From: an uncultured Collinsella sp.
Lineage (GTDB): Bacteria; Actinomycetota; Coriobacteriia; Coriobacteriales; Coriobacteriaceae
Reading direction: 5' to 3'
NCBI GenBank assembly: GCA_900554585.1
Contig: USHS01000037.1
Coordinates: 1-8,977, forward strand
Length of the DNA stretch: 8,977 nt
Program-made: the position numbers and the translations under genes
Shown: positions 1-6,261 of the stretch, piece after piece
Layout of the letters: each line of letters begins with the position of its first letter
Position numbering within the stretch: the first letter of the stretch is position 1
Notes under the pieces: model-generated
Told to the model about the DNA's origin: nothing
The model's input: the letters and a program-made list of their open reading frames with translations, nothing else
Databases searched by the model: none

Positions 1-933
1 GAGCGGCATGGCGGCGCCCACGGCAAACAGCCCAAGCAGTGCCGCCGCCTGCAGCACAAACGTAACCAGCAGCGCCTTCATGCCAAAACGCGCATCGATC
101 CATCCGCCCAGGATGTTCGAAATCAGGCAGAACACGCCATAGGCCATGAGCGTGGTGCTCGCCTGAACGGTGCCCATGCCCAGCACCTGCTCCAGATAGG
201 GCGTCACATAGCCGTAAAACACGTAGACCGACCCCACACCAAACAAGAAGATGAGCATGCCGGTGATGATGCTCGGCTCGCGTAGCAGCCCTGCCTGTTC
301 GCGAAAGGTGGCGGGCTCGTCGGTTTGCCCGGCGCGCGGCATAAACGCCACGAGCGCTCCGCAGATCAGAACGGCAAAGGTCAGCGTGCCGTACATGGCC
401 ACGTGCCAATCGAGCGTGTCGGCCACAAACTTGCCGATCGAAGTGACAAAGACCATTGCCACGGAAAACGCACCGTACACGACCGAGATGGCAAGTGAGG
501 TTTGCTGCGGGGACAGCAGCTCGGGGATGTACGTCACACCCACGGCGAGCAGTGCGCCCGAGACGGAGCCCAGGACAATGCGCGAGATAAAGAGCGCTTG
601 GAAGTTAGGTGCTAGCGCCATAACCAAATTGCCGAGCACAAAGACGATGCTGTAGCACACGAGCAGCTGGTAGCGGCGGAACCGCCCCGTGCCAAGCGCA
701 AGCACCGGCGTAGCGATAGCGTAGACGAGCGCGAACACGCTGATGAGCTGGCCCGCAGTGGCAAGTGATACGCCGAGTTCCGTTGCCAAGTCGCTCTCGA
801 TACCGATGACCACGAACTCGGAGCAGCCGAGCGAGAATCCCAACAGCACGAGCAGCGCCAGGCAGAGCTTGGTGCGCGCGGGGGAGAGCGCGGCGGCGGT
901 TGGCTTACTTTTAGGCGTGGTTGCGGCGGTCAA
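1..933 (-). CDS. MFS transporter, DHA1/AraJ-like efflux family (partial, C-terminus off window)
   Basis: Reading the minus strand from 933 down to base 1 gives 311 uninterrupted codons of a very hydrophobic protein, so the gene continues past the left edge. About nine of the expected twelve membrane helices are present, the first near residues 20-45. The segment SEFVVIGIESDLATELGVS, followed by TAGQLISVFALVYAIATPVL, is typical of the AraJ/PbuE/YdhP branch of drug:H+ antiporters. A motif-A-like loop, GGWIDARFG, lies between helices 8 and 9 near residues 275-285. These proteins export small molecules (drugs, sugars, nucleosides) using the proton gradient; the substrate here cannot be told. I chose the TTG start at 933 because GGAG (945-942) lies 8 nt upstream. 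An in-frame GTG at 942 would overlap that site and has no other. The gene is transcribed divergently from the gene at 1194. Confidence 0.88.
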   Translation of the reverse strand, partial: MTAATTPKSKPTAAALSPARTKLCLALLVLLGFSLGCSEFVVIGIESDLATELGVSLATAGQLISVFALVYAIATPVLALGTGRFRRYQLLVCYSIVFVLGNLVMALAPNFQALFISRIVLGSVSGALLAVGVTYIPELLSPQQTSLAISVVYGAFSVAMVFVTSIGKFVADTLDWHVAMYGTLTFAVLICGALVAFMPRAGQTDEPATFREQAGLLREPSIITGMLIFLFGVGSVYVFYGYVTPYLEQVLGMGTVQASTTLMAYGVFCLISNILGGWIDARFGMKALLVTFVLQAAALLGLFAVGAAMPL

Positions 934-990
934 GGTTGTCACTCCAATGTCGCATGAATAGGCGGGATTCAATCCCTGCAACTCTAGCAG

Positions 991-1023
991 AATGTGACAA
1001 AGGGGCAGCTCCTTTGTCACATT
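991..1023. repeat. Palindromic intergenic element, GTGACAAAGG type
   Basis: AATGTGACAAAGG (991-1003) is followed by a 7-nt spacer and its perfect 13-base reverse complement (1011-1023). A second, partly decayed member of the same family lies at 7679-7710 and shares the 12-base word ATGTGACAAAGG. The site is upstream of both flanking divergent genes, so it is not placed as a terminator for either. It looks like a dispersed palindromic repeat of the kind scattered in Collinsella intergenic regions (my recollection, not checked). Confidence 0.7.
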
Positions 1024-1046
1024 GCTCTGCCAGCCAGTCGCCCAAG

Positions 1047-1105
1047 CCGTCACAACATTCGGCGAAAATCTCGAAAACGAGGAAAAGCGCCGAATGTTGT
1101 GACGG
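1047..1105. repeat. 18-bp perfect inverted repeat with a nested hairpin
   Basis: CCGTCACAACATTCGGCG (1047-1064) is perfectly complementary to 1088-1105. The 23-nt loop carries a second small stem, CTCG-AAAA-CGAG (1070-1081), set between A-rich linkers, so the unit would fold as a stacked two-level hairpin. It lies in a divergent promoter region, not at the 3' end of a gene, and has no T-run on either side. That argues against an intrinsic terminator and for a REP-like or small non-autonomous repeat. No flanking target-site duplication was seen. Confidence 0.7.
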
Positions 1106-1146
1106 TTTTCCTGTCTGTGCCGGCGAGCTCCGGCGCTATCTGGGGG

Positions 1147-1152
1147 TATAAA
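1147..1152 (+). promoter_or_regulatory. Possible -10 element for the 1194 gene
   Basis: TATAAA lies 41 nt before the ATG at 1194, in a locally AT-rich patch just after the GC-rich spacer. No recognisable -35 hexamer lies 16-18 nt upstream, so this is a weak call based on one hexamer and its position. Confidence 0.25.
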
Positions 1153-1193
1153 ACTAGCAAGTGTTTATTTGCGAGGCCTAAGGGGCGCCCCGT

Positions 1194-2060
1194 ATGGATA
1201 TCGATAATTTTGAATGGTGGTATAGCGAGGGCGAGGCTCCGGACGAGGAGTGGGACGAGCCCGCGCCGCGTGACGTGTCGGGCGACGAGGACGAGACCGG
1301 CAACGATGCCGTCGAGACGGATGCCGCCTCCGATGCCGCCGAGCCCCTGACTTTTGAACAGGCCTGGGCTCAGGCCGAGGCCGACGAGGCTAGGGCCGAT
1401 GCCACGGCCACACTCGATGAGCCGGCGGACATGTCCATCTCGCCGGCCAAGACCCCGCAGCCGCGCCACACCATCGACCCCGGCAGTACAGCATCTTTCA
1501 GCATTCTCGACGTGCCCGCGCAAGGCGCCCAGGCGCCTGCGCCCACGCATCGCCCCGACCTGGCTCGTGAGGAAGACGCGGGACGCCGCTCTCCGCTCGG
1601 CCCCATCCTCATCGCCTTCATGGCCGGCGTTATCGCCTGCTCGGCAATCGGTAGCATCTGGGGCCATGTCGAGCAGCAGCGCCAAGATGCCGCCAAGGTC
1701 GAGATGTCCGTCGAGCAATCGCTCAGCCGCACGCGCTCGGTGCATGTGTCAGTCGAGGTTAAGGAAGGCGCGACGTGGGATACCGCGCGCGGCGACAGCC
1801 AAATGCTCGTCCATATCGTGGGCCGCACGCTCAAGGGACAAGCAATCGACGAGTATCAATACGTCAATTCCGAAGGTGACGGTATCGAGCTCAAGCCCGG
1901 CGACTACGAGCTCACGGTCGATGAGCCGCCCGTCGCCACCGACGGCACGCGTTACCGCGCCTCAAAGCGCATGGTTCCGGTGAGTTTTAATTCACAGGCT
2001 CCCGACACGGTCGATAGCACGCCGCAGGGCGGGTTTGACCTTTACGCTATTGCTCAATAA
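1194..2060 (+). CDS. Acidic single-pass membrane protein of unknown function
   Basis: This 288-residue protein has three parts. Residues 1-80 are strongly acidic (about 28 D/E against 2 R/K) and low in complexity, and residues 81-130 are a proline/alanine-rich linker. One membrane helix lies near 135-156, preceded by RR (131-132), which predicts an intracellular N-terminus and an outside C-terminus. Residues 183-265 look like a beta-sandwich, with alternating SVHVSVEVKEG and GIELKPGDYELTVDEPP. The latter phrase resembles a domain I recall in other Coriobacteriia surface proteins, but I cannot assign a function. The ATG at 1194 has AGGGG (1181-1185) 8 nt upstream; the stop is TAA. There is no signal peptide, lipobox or sortase motif. 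The epimerase gene follows 79 nt later and could be co-transcribed, since no terminator is visible between them. Confidence 0.8.
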   Translation: MDIDNFEWWYSEGEAPDEEWDEPAPRDVSGDEDETGNDAVETDAASDAAEPLTFEQAWAQAEADEARADATATLDEPADMSISPAKTPQPRHTIDPGSTASFSILDVPAQGAQAPAPTHRPDLAREEDAGRRSPLGPILIAFMAGVIACSAIGSIWGHVEQQRQDAAKVEMSVEQSLSRTRSVHVSVEVKEGATWDTARGDSQMLVHIVGRTLKGQAIDEYQYVNSEGDGIELKPGDYELTVDEPPVATDGTRYRASKRMVPVSFNSQAPDTVDSTPQGGFDLYAIAQ

Positions 2061-2127
2061 CTGCGCCTGCCGCTCAACCCCGCCGCCAAGAGTGGGACAA
2101 TAACCATCGACACCGTTGTTTACCATT

Positions 2128-2132
2128 GGAGG
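2128..2132 (+). promoter_or_regulatory. Ribosome binding site fixing the epimerase start
   Basis: GGAGG lies 7 nt before the ATG at 2140. It rules out the longer in-frame reading from the TTG at 2116, which would place this site inside the coding sequence and has no site of its own. Confidence 0.8.
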
Positions 2133-2139
2133 AAGTAGT

Positions 2140-3033
2140 ATGTCCACCGTCACTACCATCAAGCGCGGCGGCCTCACCGCAGCCATCGATTCCATGGGCG
2201 CTCAGCTCACGAGCCTTGCCCTCAACGGCAACGAGTATCTGTGGCAGGGCGACCCGGCCTTTTGGGGCAAGCACGCGCCTATCCTGTTCCCCATCGTGGG
2301 ATCGCTGCGCAACAACACGGCGACGTCTGCCGCCGGCACCTGCGAGATGGCGCGCCACGGCATCGCGCGCATTGTCGAGCACAAGATCGTCGGGGTGTCG
2401 GAGGACGGTTCGTCCGTTACCTACGAGCTCACTGACACGCCCGAGTCTCTCAAGGCGTTCCCGTTCCACTTTAAGCTCAACATGACCTATGCCCTGACCG
2501 GCGACGCCACCCTCACGCAGACCTTTGCCGTCACCAACACCGGCGACGTGGACCTGCCGTTCTCGGTGGGCGGCCACCCCGCATTCAACGTGCCCGCCCC
2601 CGGTGCCGAGGACGAGGCGTTCGAGGACTACGAGCTGGCGTTTACCGAGGCTTGGACTAACGAGGCCCCCGTCATCACGCCCGATGGCCTTATGACGTTC
2701 GAGGGTAGCTACAAGGCTCCCGACAACTCGGACGTGCTGCCCATCACGCACCGCAGCTTCGATAACGACGCCATCATGTTCACCGATACCCCGGGCTCCA
2801 CGCTCACGCTGCGCGGCAGCAAGTCGGGCCACGGCGTCAAGATCGACTTTGAGGGCTTTAAGTACATTGGCGTGTGGTCTGCCGCCAACGACGCTCCGTT
2901 TGTGGCGCTCGAGCCCTGGACCGGTCACACCACCATGGACACCGAGGACGACGTCTTTGAGCACAAGGTCAACACCATTACGCTGGCGCCGGGCGAGACG
3001 GACGTCCGCAGCTTTAGCGTCACCTTGCTCTAG
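2140..3033 (+). CDS. Aldose 1-epimerase family protein (LacX/YeaD-like)
   Basis: The 297-residue product matches the galactose mutarotase fold family, which interconverts alpha and beta anomers of aldoses or hexose 6-phosphates in the cytoplasm. Visible landmarks are WGKHAPILFPIVGSL (42-56), typical of the LacX-like branch; MARHGIAR with H73; GGHPAFN with H146, the expected catalytic acid; and ALEPWTGHT with E258, the expected catalytic base. Length is normal for the branch. There is no signal peptide, consistent with a cytosolic enzyme. The substrate is unknown; no sugar kinase or transporter gene adjoins it, so a broad housekeeping role is as likely as galactose use. The stop is TAG, and a strong terminator follows 55 nt later. 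Confidence 0.92.
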   Translation: MSTVTTIKRGGLTAAIDSMGAQLTSLALNGNEYLWQGDPAFWGKHAPILFPIVGSLRNNTATSAAGTCEMARHGIARIVEHKIVGVSEDGSSVTYELTDTPESLKAFPFHFKLNMTYALTGDATLTQTFAVTNTGDVDLPFSVGGHPAFNVPAPGAEDEAFEDYELAFTEAWTNEAPVITPDGLMTFEGSYKAPDNSDVLPITHRSFDNDAIMFTDTPGSTLTLRGSKSGHGVKIDFEGFKYIGVWSAANDAPFVALEPWTGHTTMDTEDDVFEHKVNTITLAPGETDVRSFSVTLL

Positions 3034-3088
3034 AGGTTCCACCGCTCGGTCGATGCTGTGCGCCGTCCAGAGCGATAATTTGTCATTC

Positions 3089-3130
3089 AAAAGGCAAGGC
3101 ATAGACCTTCTGGTCATGCCTTGCCTTTTT
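3089..3130 (+). terminator. Strong rho-independent terminator after the epimerase gene
   Basis: AAAAGGCAAGGCAT (3089-3102) pairs perfectly with 3116-3129. Inside it, GACC (3104-3107) pairs with GGTC (3112-3115) around a TTCT loop, leaving one bulged A (3103). The stem ends in five T residues (3126-3130). It separates the epimerase unit from the amino acid importer operon. The A-run on the left arm would also give a T-tract on the other strand, though no minus-strand gene needs it. Confidence 0.92.
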
Positions 3131-3254
3131 CATGCCACTTGTTCGCTCTGGACGTCGCTCGCCGGCATTGCCAAAACATCGGCGTCCCCAATGGCTACCG
3201 TGTGTCTATTAATTTTTCGAGCTTGTGCTGCGCTGCTGGTCGCTGGCGTATATC

Positions 3255-3284
3255 CTGTTAAGTCGTCAGCATACGATTCAACAG
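3255..3284 (+). promoter_or_regulatory. Inverted repeat abutting the binding-protein ribosome site
   Basis: CTGTTAAGTCGT (3255-3266) and ACGATTCAACAG (3273-3284) form a 12-position stem with one mismatch (A3260/C3279), one G-T wobble and a 6-nt loop. The repeat ends directly before GGAAGG (3285-3290), the Shine-Dalgarno of the ATG at 3297. It could be an operator for a regulator of the importer or an RNA hairpin controlling translation. The sequence does not match the ArgR box that I know. Confidence 0.45.
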
Positions 3285-3296
3285 GGAAGGCATCAG

Positions 3297-4223
3297 ATGC
3301 AACCTCGACTACAACGCGACGCGCATCCACAGCCGGTGTGCAGCCGTCGTATCTTCTTGGGTAGCGCTCTTGCCGCGAGTGCTACCGTCGTCGCCGGCGC
3401 ACTTGCCGGCTGCCAGCGCCCCTCCACGCTCAAGGTGGTTCAGCCCACGACGGGCGGCGGTCGCGACGACCTGTCCGATTCCGTTATCGGCAAGGACAAG
3501 ATCCGTATCGGCATGGAGGCGGCCTACGCCCCGTATAACTGGCAGGTCTCCGAGGCCAGCGAGTACACCATTCCCATCGACAACGTGCAGGGAGCCTACG
3601 CCGATGGCTACGACGTGCAGATCGCCAAGATCGTCTGCAAGGCCCTCGGCGGCGAGCCCGTTGCCGTCAAGCAGAGCTTCTCGGGCCTTATCGATTCGCT
3701 CAACAACGGCCAGATCGACCTCATCATCGCCGGTATGAGCGCCACGCCCGAGCGTGAGGAGTCGGTCGGCTTCTCCGACCCGTACTTTATCGGTTACTTT
3801 GGCCTGTTCGTAAAAGAGGGCTCGCCCTACCAAAATGCGACAAAGCTCAGCGACTTTAGCGGCGCCACGGTCCTCGGCCAAAAGGACACCATGCTCGATA
3901 CCGTCATCGACGAGATTCCGGGCGTTGTGCACAAAAACCCGGTCGATTCGGTCCCCACGGTGTTCTCGAACCTGCTGCAGGGCACGTGCGACGCCGTGAC
4001 CTACAACACCGAGAACGAGAAGGGCTATATGGCCCAAAACCCCGGTATCGTCCCCATCCATTTTGCCGAGGGCGAGGGCTTTAAGCAGGAGGTCGCGGCA
4101 AACGTCGGCTGCCGCAAGGGCTCGGACAAGCTCCTTAAGCTCATTGACAAGACACTCAAGGGCATTAGCCAAGAGGAGCGCGACCAAATGTGGGACGCGT
4201 GCCTCGACCGTCAGCCGGCATAG
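3297..4223 (+). CDS. Polar amino acid ABC transporter substrate-binding lipoprotein (SBP family 3)
   Basis: This 308-residue extracellular receptor captures amino acids and hands them to the permease encoded next. The N-terminus carries a twin-arginine motif, SRRIFLG (16-22), a hydrophobic stretch, and a lipobox LAGC with C39, so it is likely Tat-exported and lipid-anchored. The mature part shows family 3 hallmarks: IRIGMEAAYAPYNW (69-82), GYDVQIAKIVCKALG (104-118), DLIIAGMSATPERE (141-154), and FSDPYF (159-164). R153 occupies the place that usually binds the ligand carboxylate. In LAO/GlnH-type proteins an Asp binding the ligand amino group follows the DA motif; here the matching place in CDAVTYN looks like N237. 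The ligand is therefore uncertain. The ATG at 3297 follows AAGG by 6 nt; longer in-frame readings lack a ribosome site and would bury the signal peptide. The stop TAG overlaps the next gene's ribosome site. Confidence 0.93.
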   Translation: MQPRLQRDAHPQPVCSRRIFLGSALAASATVVAGALAGCQRPSTLKVVQPTTGGGRDDLSDSVIGKDKIRIGMEAAYAPYNWQVSEASEYTIPIDNVQGAYADGYDVQIAKIVCKALGGEPVAVKQSFSGLIDSLNNGQIDLIIAGMSATPEREESVGFSDPYFIGYFGLFVKEGSPYQNATKLSDFSGATVLGQKDTMLDTVIDEIPGVVHKNPVDSVPTVFSNLLQGTCDAVTYNTENEKGYMAQNPGIVPIHFAEGEGFKQEVAANVGCRKGSDKLLKLIDKTLKGISQEERDQMWDACLDRQPA

Positions 4224-4232
4224 GGAGGCAGC

Positions 4233-5381
4233 ATGAAAACCATCAATCGTCTGGCCTCCTTTATCAAGGCCGACCATCGTTATGTGTACCTGGGCACGAG
4301 CGTCATCGCGGCGCTCGGCCTGGCGTTTAGCCAGCGCAACCCCACACCGCTGAGCTTCTTGGCTCCCACCGGTATCTTCCAGGATTGCCTTTGGGCGATT
4401 CTTTGGGCCTGGATTGTCGTATCGGCGGCGGCGCTGGTCACCAAGCTTATGCACTGGAGCGACTATCGCGAAACGTCGCCGTTTGCTTCCGAGTGCTTTC
4501 GTCGCGGCGCGCGCCTGGGCAGCTATGTCGTGGTCGCCATCGCGGCGATCTTCTTTATCGACCGTTGCGTCATGTCGTTTATCGACCTGGTGCAGGTGAG
4601 CATTGTCTCGGACTCCAACCCCAGCGACTTTTTGTCGAGCCTGGTCTACATGACCTACAAGAGCGGGGACTTCTTTATCCGCGGTATCGAGATCACCATC
4701 GCGCTTGCCACCTTCGGCACCGTCATCGCATTCTTCCTGGCGCTGCTCTTTGTGTTCCTGCGTATTCAGACCTTCGATCGCGTAGACAACGACCTGGTGC
4801 GCTTCTTTAAGAGTATCGGCCGCGGCTTTGCGACCATCTACTCCACCATCGTGCGCGGCACGCCCATGATGGTCCAGGGCCTACTCATCTATTACGCGGG
4901 CTTTACCGTTTTGCGCGGCATGGGCTTCGAGACCGCCCAGGCCAACCAGATCTGGAGTACCTTCACCGCCGGCCTCGTCACCATCTCGCTCAACTCCACC
5001 GCCTACATGATGGAGGTCCTGCGCGGCGGCATCGAGTCCATCGATCCCGGCCAGGCCGAGGCGGCGCGCTCGCTGGGCCTGTCGCAGTGGCAGGCTATGC
5101 GCAAGGTCGTGTTCCCCCAGGGCATTAAAAATGCGATTCCGGCGCTCACCAACGAGCTCATCATCAACATCAAGGATTCGTCGGTGCTCTCGGTTATCGG
5201 CGTGTTTGACCTTATGTACGCTACTACTACGGTCGCCGGCGTGTACTACCGCCAGATGGAGGTCTACTGCGTGGCACTCGTGGTCTACCTGATTCTGACG
5301 CTCGTGGCGAGCCGCCTGCTCGAGGCCTTTGGCAAAAAGCTGGGCGCCGAGGCTCCGGCCACGCTGCCCAGCTCCAACTAG
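4233..5381 (+). CDS. Amino acid ABC transporter permease (HisM/GlnP-like) with N-terminal extension
   Basis: This 382-residue inner-membrane channel subunit has its typical core from about residue 148. [20 protein letters not shown] starts the first core helix, followed by [18 protein letters not shown] (204-221) and the EAA loop [20 protein letters not shown] (276-295), which docks on the ATPase. [17 protein letters not shown] (307-323) is also family-typical. Residues 1-147 are extra, adding about three membrane helices (near 17-33, 51-71 and 95-122) for roughly eight in total. Usual members are about 215-230 residues. Only one permease gene is present, so a homodimer is expected. GGAGG (4224-4228) sits directly after the upstream stop codon and only 4 nt before the ATG, showing tight coupling to the binding-protein gene. 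Confidence 0.93.
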   Translation: MKTINRLASFIKADHRYVYLGTSVIAALGLAFSQRNPTPLSFLAPTGIFQDCLWAILWAWIVVSAAALVTKLMHWSDYRETSPFASECFRRGARLGSYVVVAIAAIFFIDRCVMSFIDLVQVSIVSDSNPSDFLSSLVYMTYKSGDFFIRGIEITIALATFGTVIAFFLALLFVFLRIQTFDRVDNDLVRFFKSIGRGFATIYSTIVRGTPMMVQGLLIYYAGFTVLRGMGFETAQANQIWSTFTAGLVTISLNSTAYMMEVLRGGIESIDPGQAEAARSLGLSQWQAMRKVVFPQGIKNAIPALTNELIINIKDSSVLSVIGVFDLMYATTTVAGVYYRQMEVYCVALVVYLILTLVASRLLEAFGKKLGAEAPATLPSSN

Positions 5382-5403
5382 GCTCAAGACGAGGAGAATC
5401 ATC

Positions 5404-6189
5404 ATGGCAGATACCGCCACTACCGGCGTTGCGGCCGCCGCACAGACCAATGAGCCGCTTATCCGCGTCGAGGGCCTGCGCAAGAGCTTCGGCTCGCTCG
5501 AGGTGCTCAAAGGCATCGACCTGTCCGTTAACCCCGGCGAGGTCGTCACCATTATCGGCGCCTCGGGCTCGGGCAAGTCGACCTTCCTGCGCTGCCTCAA
5601 CCTGCTCGAGACCCCGGACGCGGGCCACATCTGGTTCCACGGCCAGGACCTCACGGCCGAGCGCTGCAACATCAACAAGCTGCGTGAGGACATCGGTATG
5701 GTGTTCCAGGGCTTTAACCTGTTCAACAACATGGATGTGCTCGACAACTGCACGCTCGCGCCCGTCACGCTCAAAAAGATGAGCAAGGCCGAGGCCGAGA
5801 AGGTCGCGATGGAGCATCTGACCAGCGTGGGACTCGAAAAGTTTGCGCACGCCGCCGTGGGCCGCCTGTCCGGTGGTCAAAAACAGCGCGTGGCCATCGC
5901 TCGTGCCTTGTGCATGAATCCGCAGATCATGCTGTTCGACGAGCCGACCTCCGCGCTCGACCCCGAGATCGTGGGAGAGGTGCTCGAGGTCATGCGCAAG
6001 CTCGCTGCCGACGGCATGACCATGGTCGTCGTCACGCACGAGATGGCCTTTGCCCGCACCGTGTCCGATCGCGTGGTCTTTATGGACAAGGGCGTGGTGC
6101 TCGAGGACGCCGCGCCGGCCGAGCTCTTCGGCAACCCCAAGCACCAACGCACTCGCGAGTTCCTCTCGCGTTATCTCGAGGACAAATAA
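5404..6189 (+). CDS. Amino acid ABC transporter ATP-binding protein (GlnQ/HisP-like)
   Basis: This 261-residue cytoplasmic ATPase powers the importer. All nucleotide-binding motifs are intact: Walker [10 protein letters not shown] (52-60), Q-loop Q102 in MVFQGFNLF, signature [15 protein letters not shown] (155-169), Walker B IMLFDEP with D179 and E180, D-loop SALD (183-186) and H-loop H212. [13 protein letters not shown] and [12 protein letters not shown] are typical of the polar amino acid (PAAT) class. The first 18 residues are an alanine/threonine-rich tail outside the domain. I chose the ATG at 5404 because GAGGAG (5391-5396) lies 7 nt upstream; an in-frame start near 5329 would overlap the permease gene. 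The gap to the permease stop is 22 nt, so this is the third gene of one operon. The stop is TAA. Confidence 0.95.
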   Translation: MADTATTGVAAAAQTNEPLIRVEGLRKSFGSLEVLKGIDLSVNPGEVVTIIGASGSGKSTFLRCLNLLETPDAGHIWFHGQDLTAERCNINKLREDIGMVFQGFNLFNNMDVLDNCTLAPVTLKKMSKAEAEKVAMEHLTSVGLEKFAHAAVGRLSGGQKQRVAIARALCMNPQIMLFDEPTSALDPEIVGEVLEVMRKLAADGMTMVVVTHEMAFARTVSDRVVFMDKGVVLEDAAPAELFGNPKHQRTREFLSRYLEDK

Positions 6190-6212
6190 CCGACCGCAAA
6201 CGCTTATGTGGC

Positions 6213-6237
6213 AGGGCCGCTCCGGTGGGGCGGCCCT
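6213..6237 (+). terminator. GC-rich hairpin between the importer ATPase and the peptidase gene
   Basis: AGGGCCGC (6213-6220) pairs with GCGGCCCT (6230-6237), extended inward by three more pairs (one G-T) to a GGT loop. No T-run follows, so it may be a weak, tailless terminator, an mRNA 3'-end stabiliser, or an attenuator that lowers expression of the peptidase relative to the transporter. It leaves only 24 nt to the peptidase ATG. Confidence 0.45.
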
Positions 6238-6261
6238 CGTCATCACAATCGAAAGGATGTT

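Noticed and set aside
251..655. Plus-strand frame of 134 codons inside the MFS gene
   Set aside because: The minus strand here encodes a continuous multi-helix transporter, and the plus reading is low-complexity Ser/Thr/Ala without a domain.
991..1105. The two palindromes as a pair of terminators for the MFS gene
   Set aside because: The MFS gene starts at 933 and reads leftward, so these lie upstream of it, and neither has a T-run.
2074..3117. A 347-codon minus-strand frame opposite the epimerase gene
   Set aside because: It is the antisense shadow of a gene with clear catalytic motifs. It has arginine/valine-rich antisense composition and overlaps the terminator.
3207..3254. TATTAA and TATATC as -10 elements of the importer operon
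   Set aside because: Neither has a credible -35 at 16-18 nt, so the importer promoter remains unplaced.
3309..4454. A 381-codon minus-strand frame opposite the binding protein
   Set aside because: It is antisense to a protein with signal peptide and family 3 motifs. It has no ribosome site or recognisable domain of its own.
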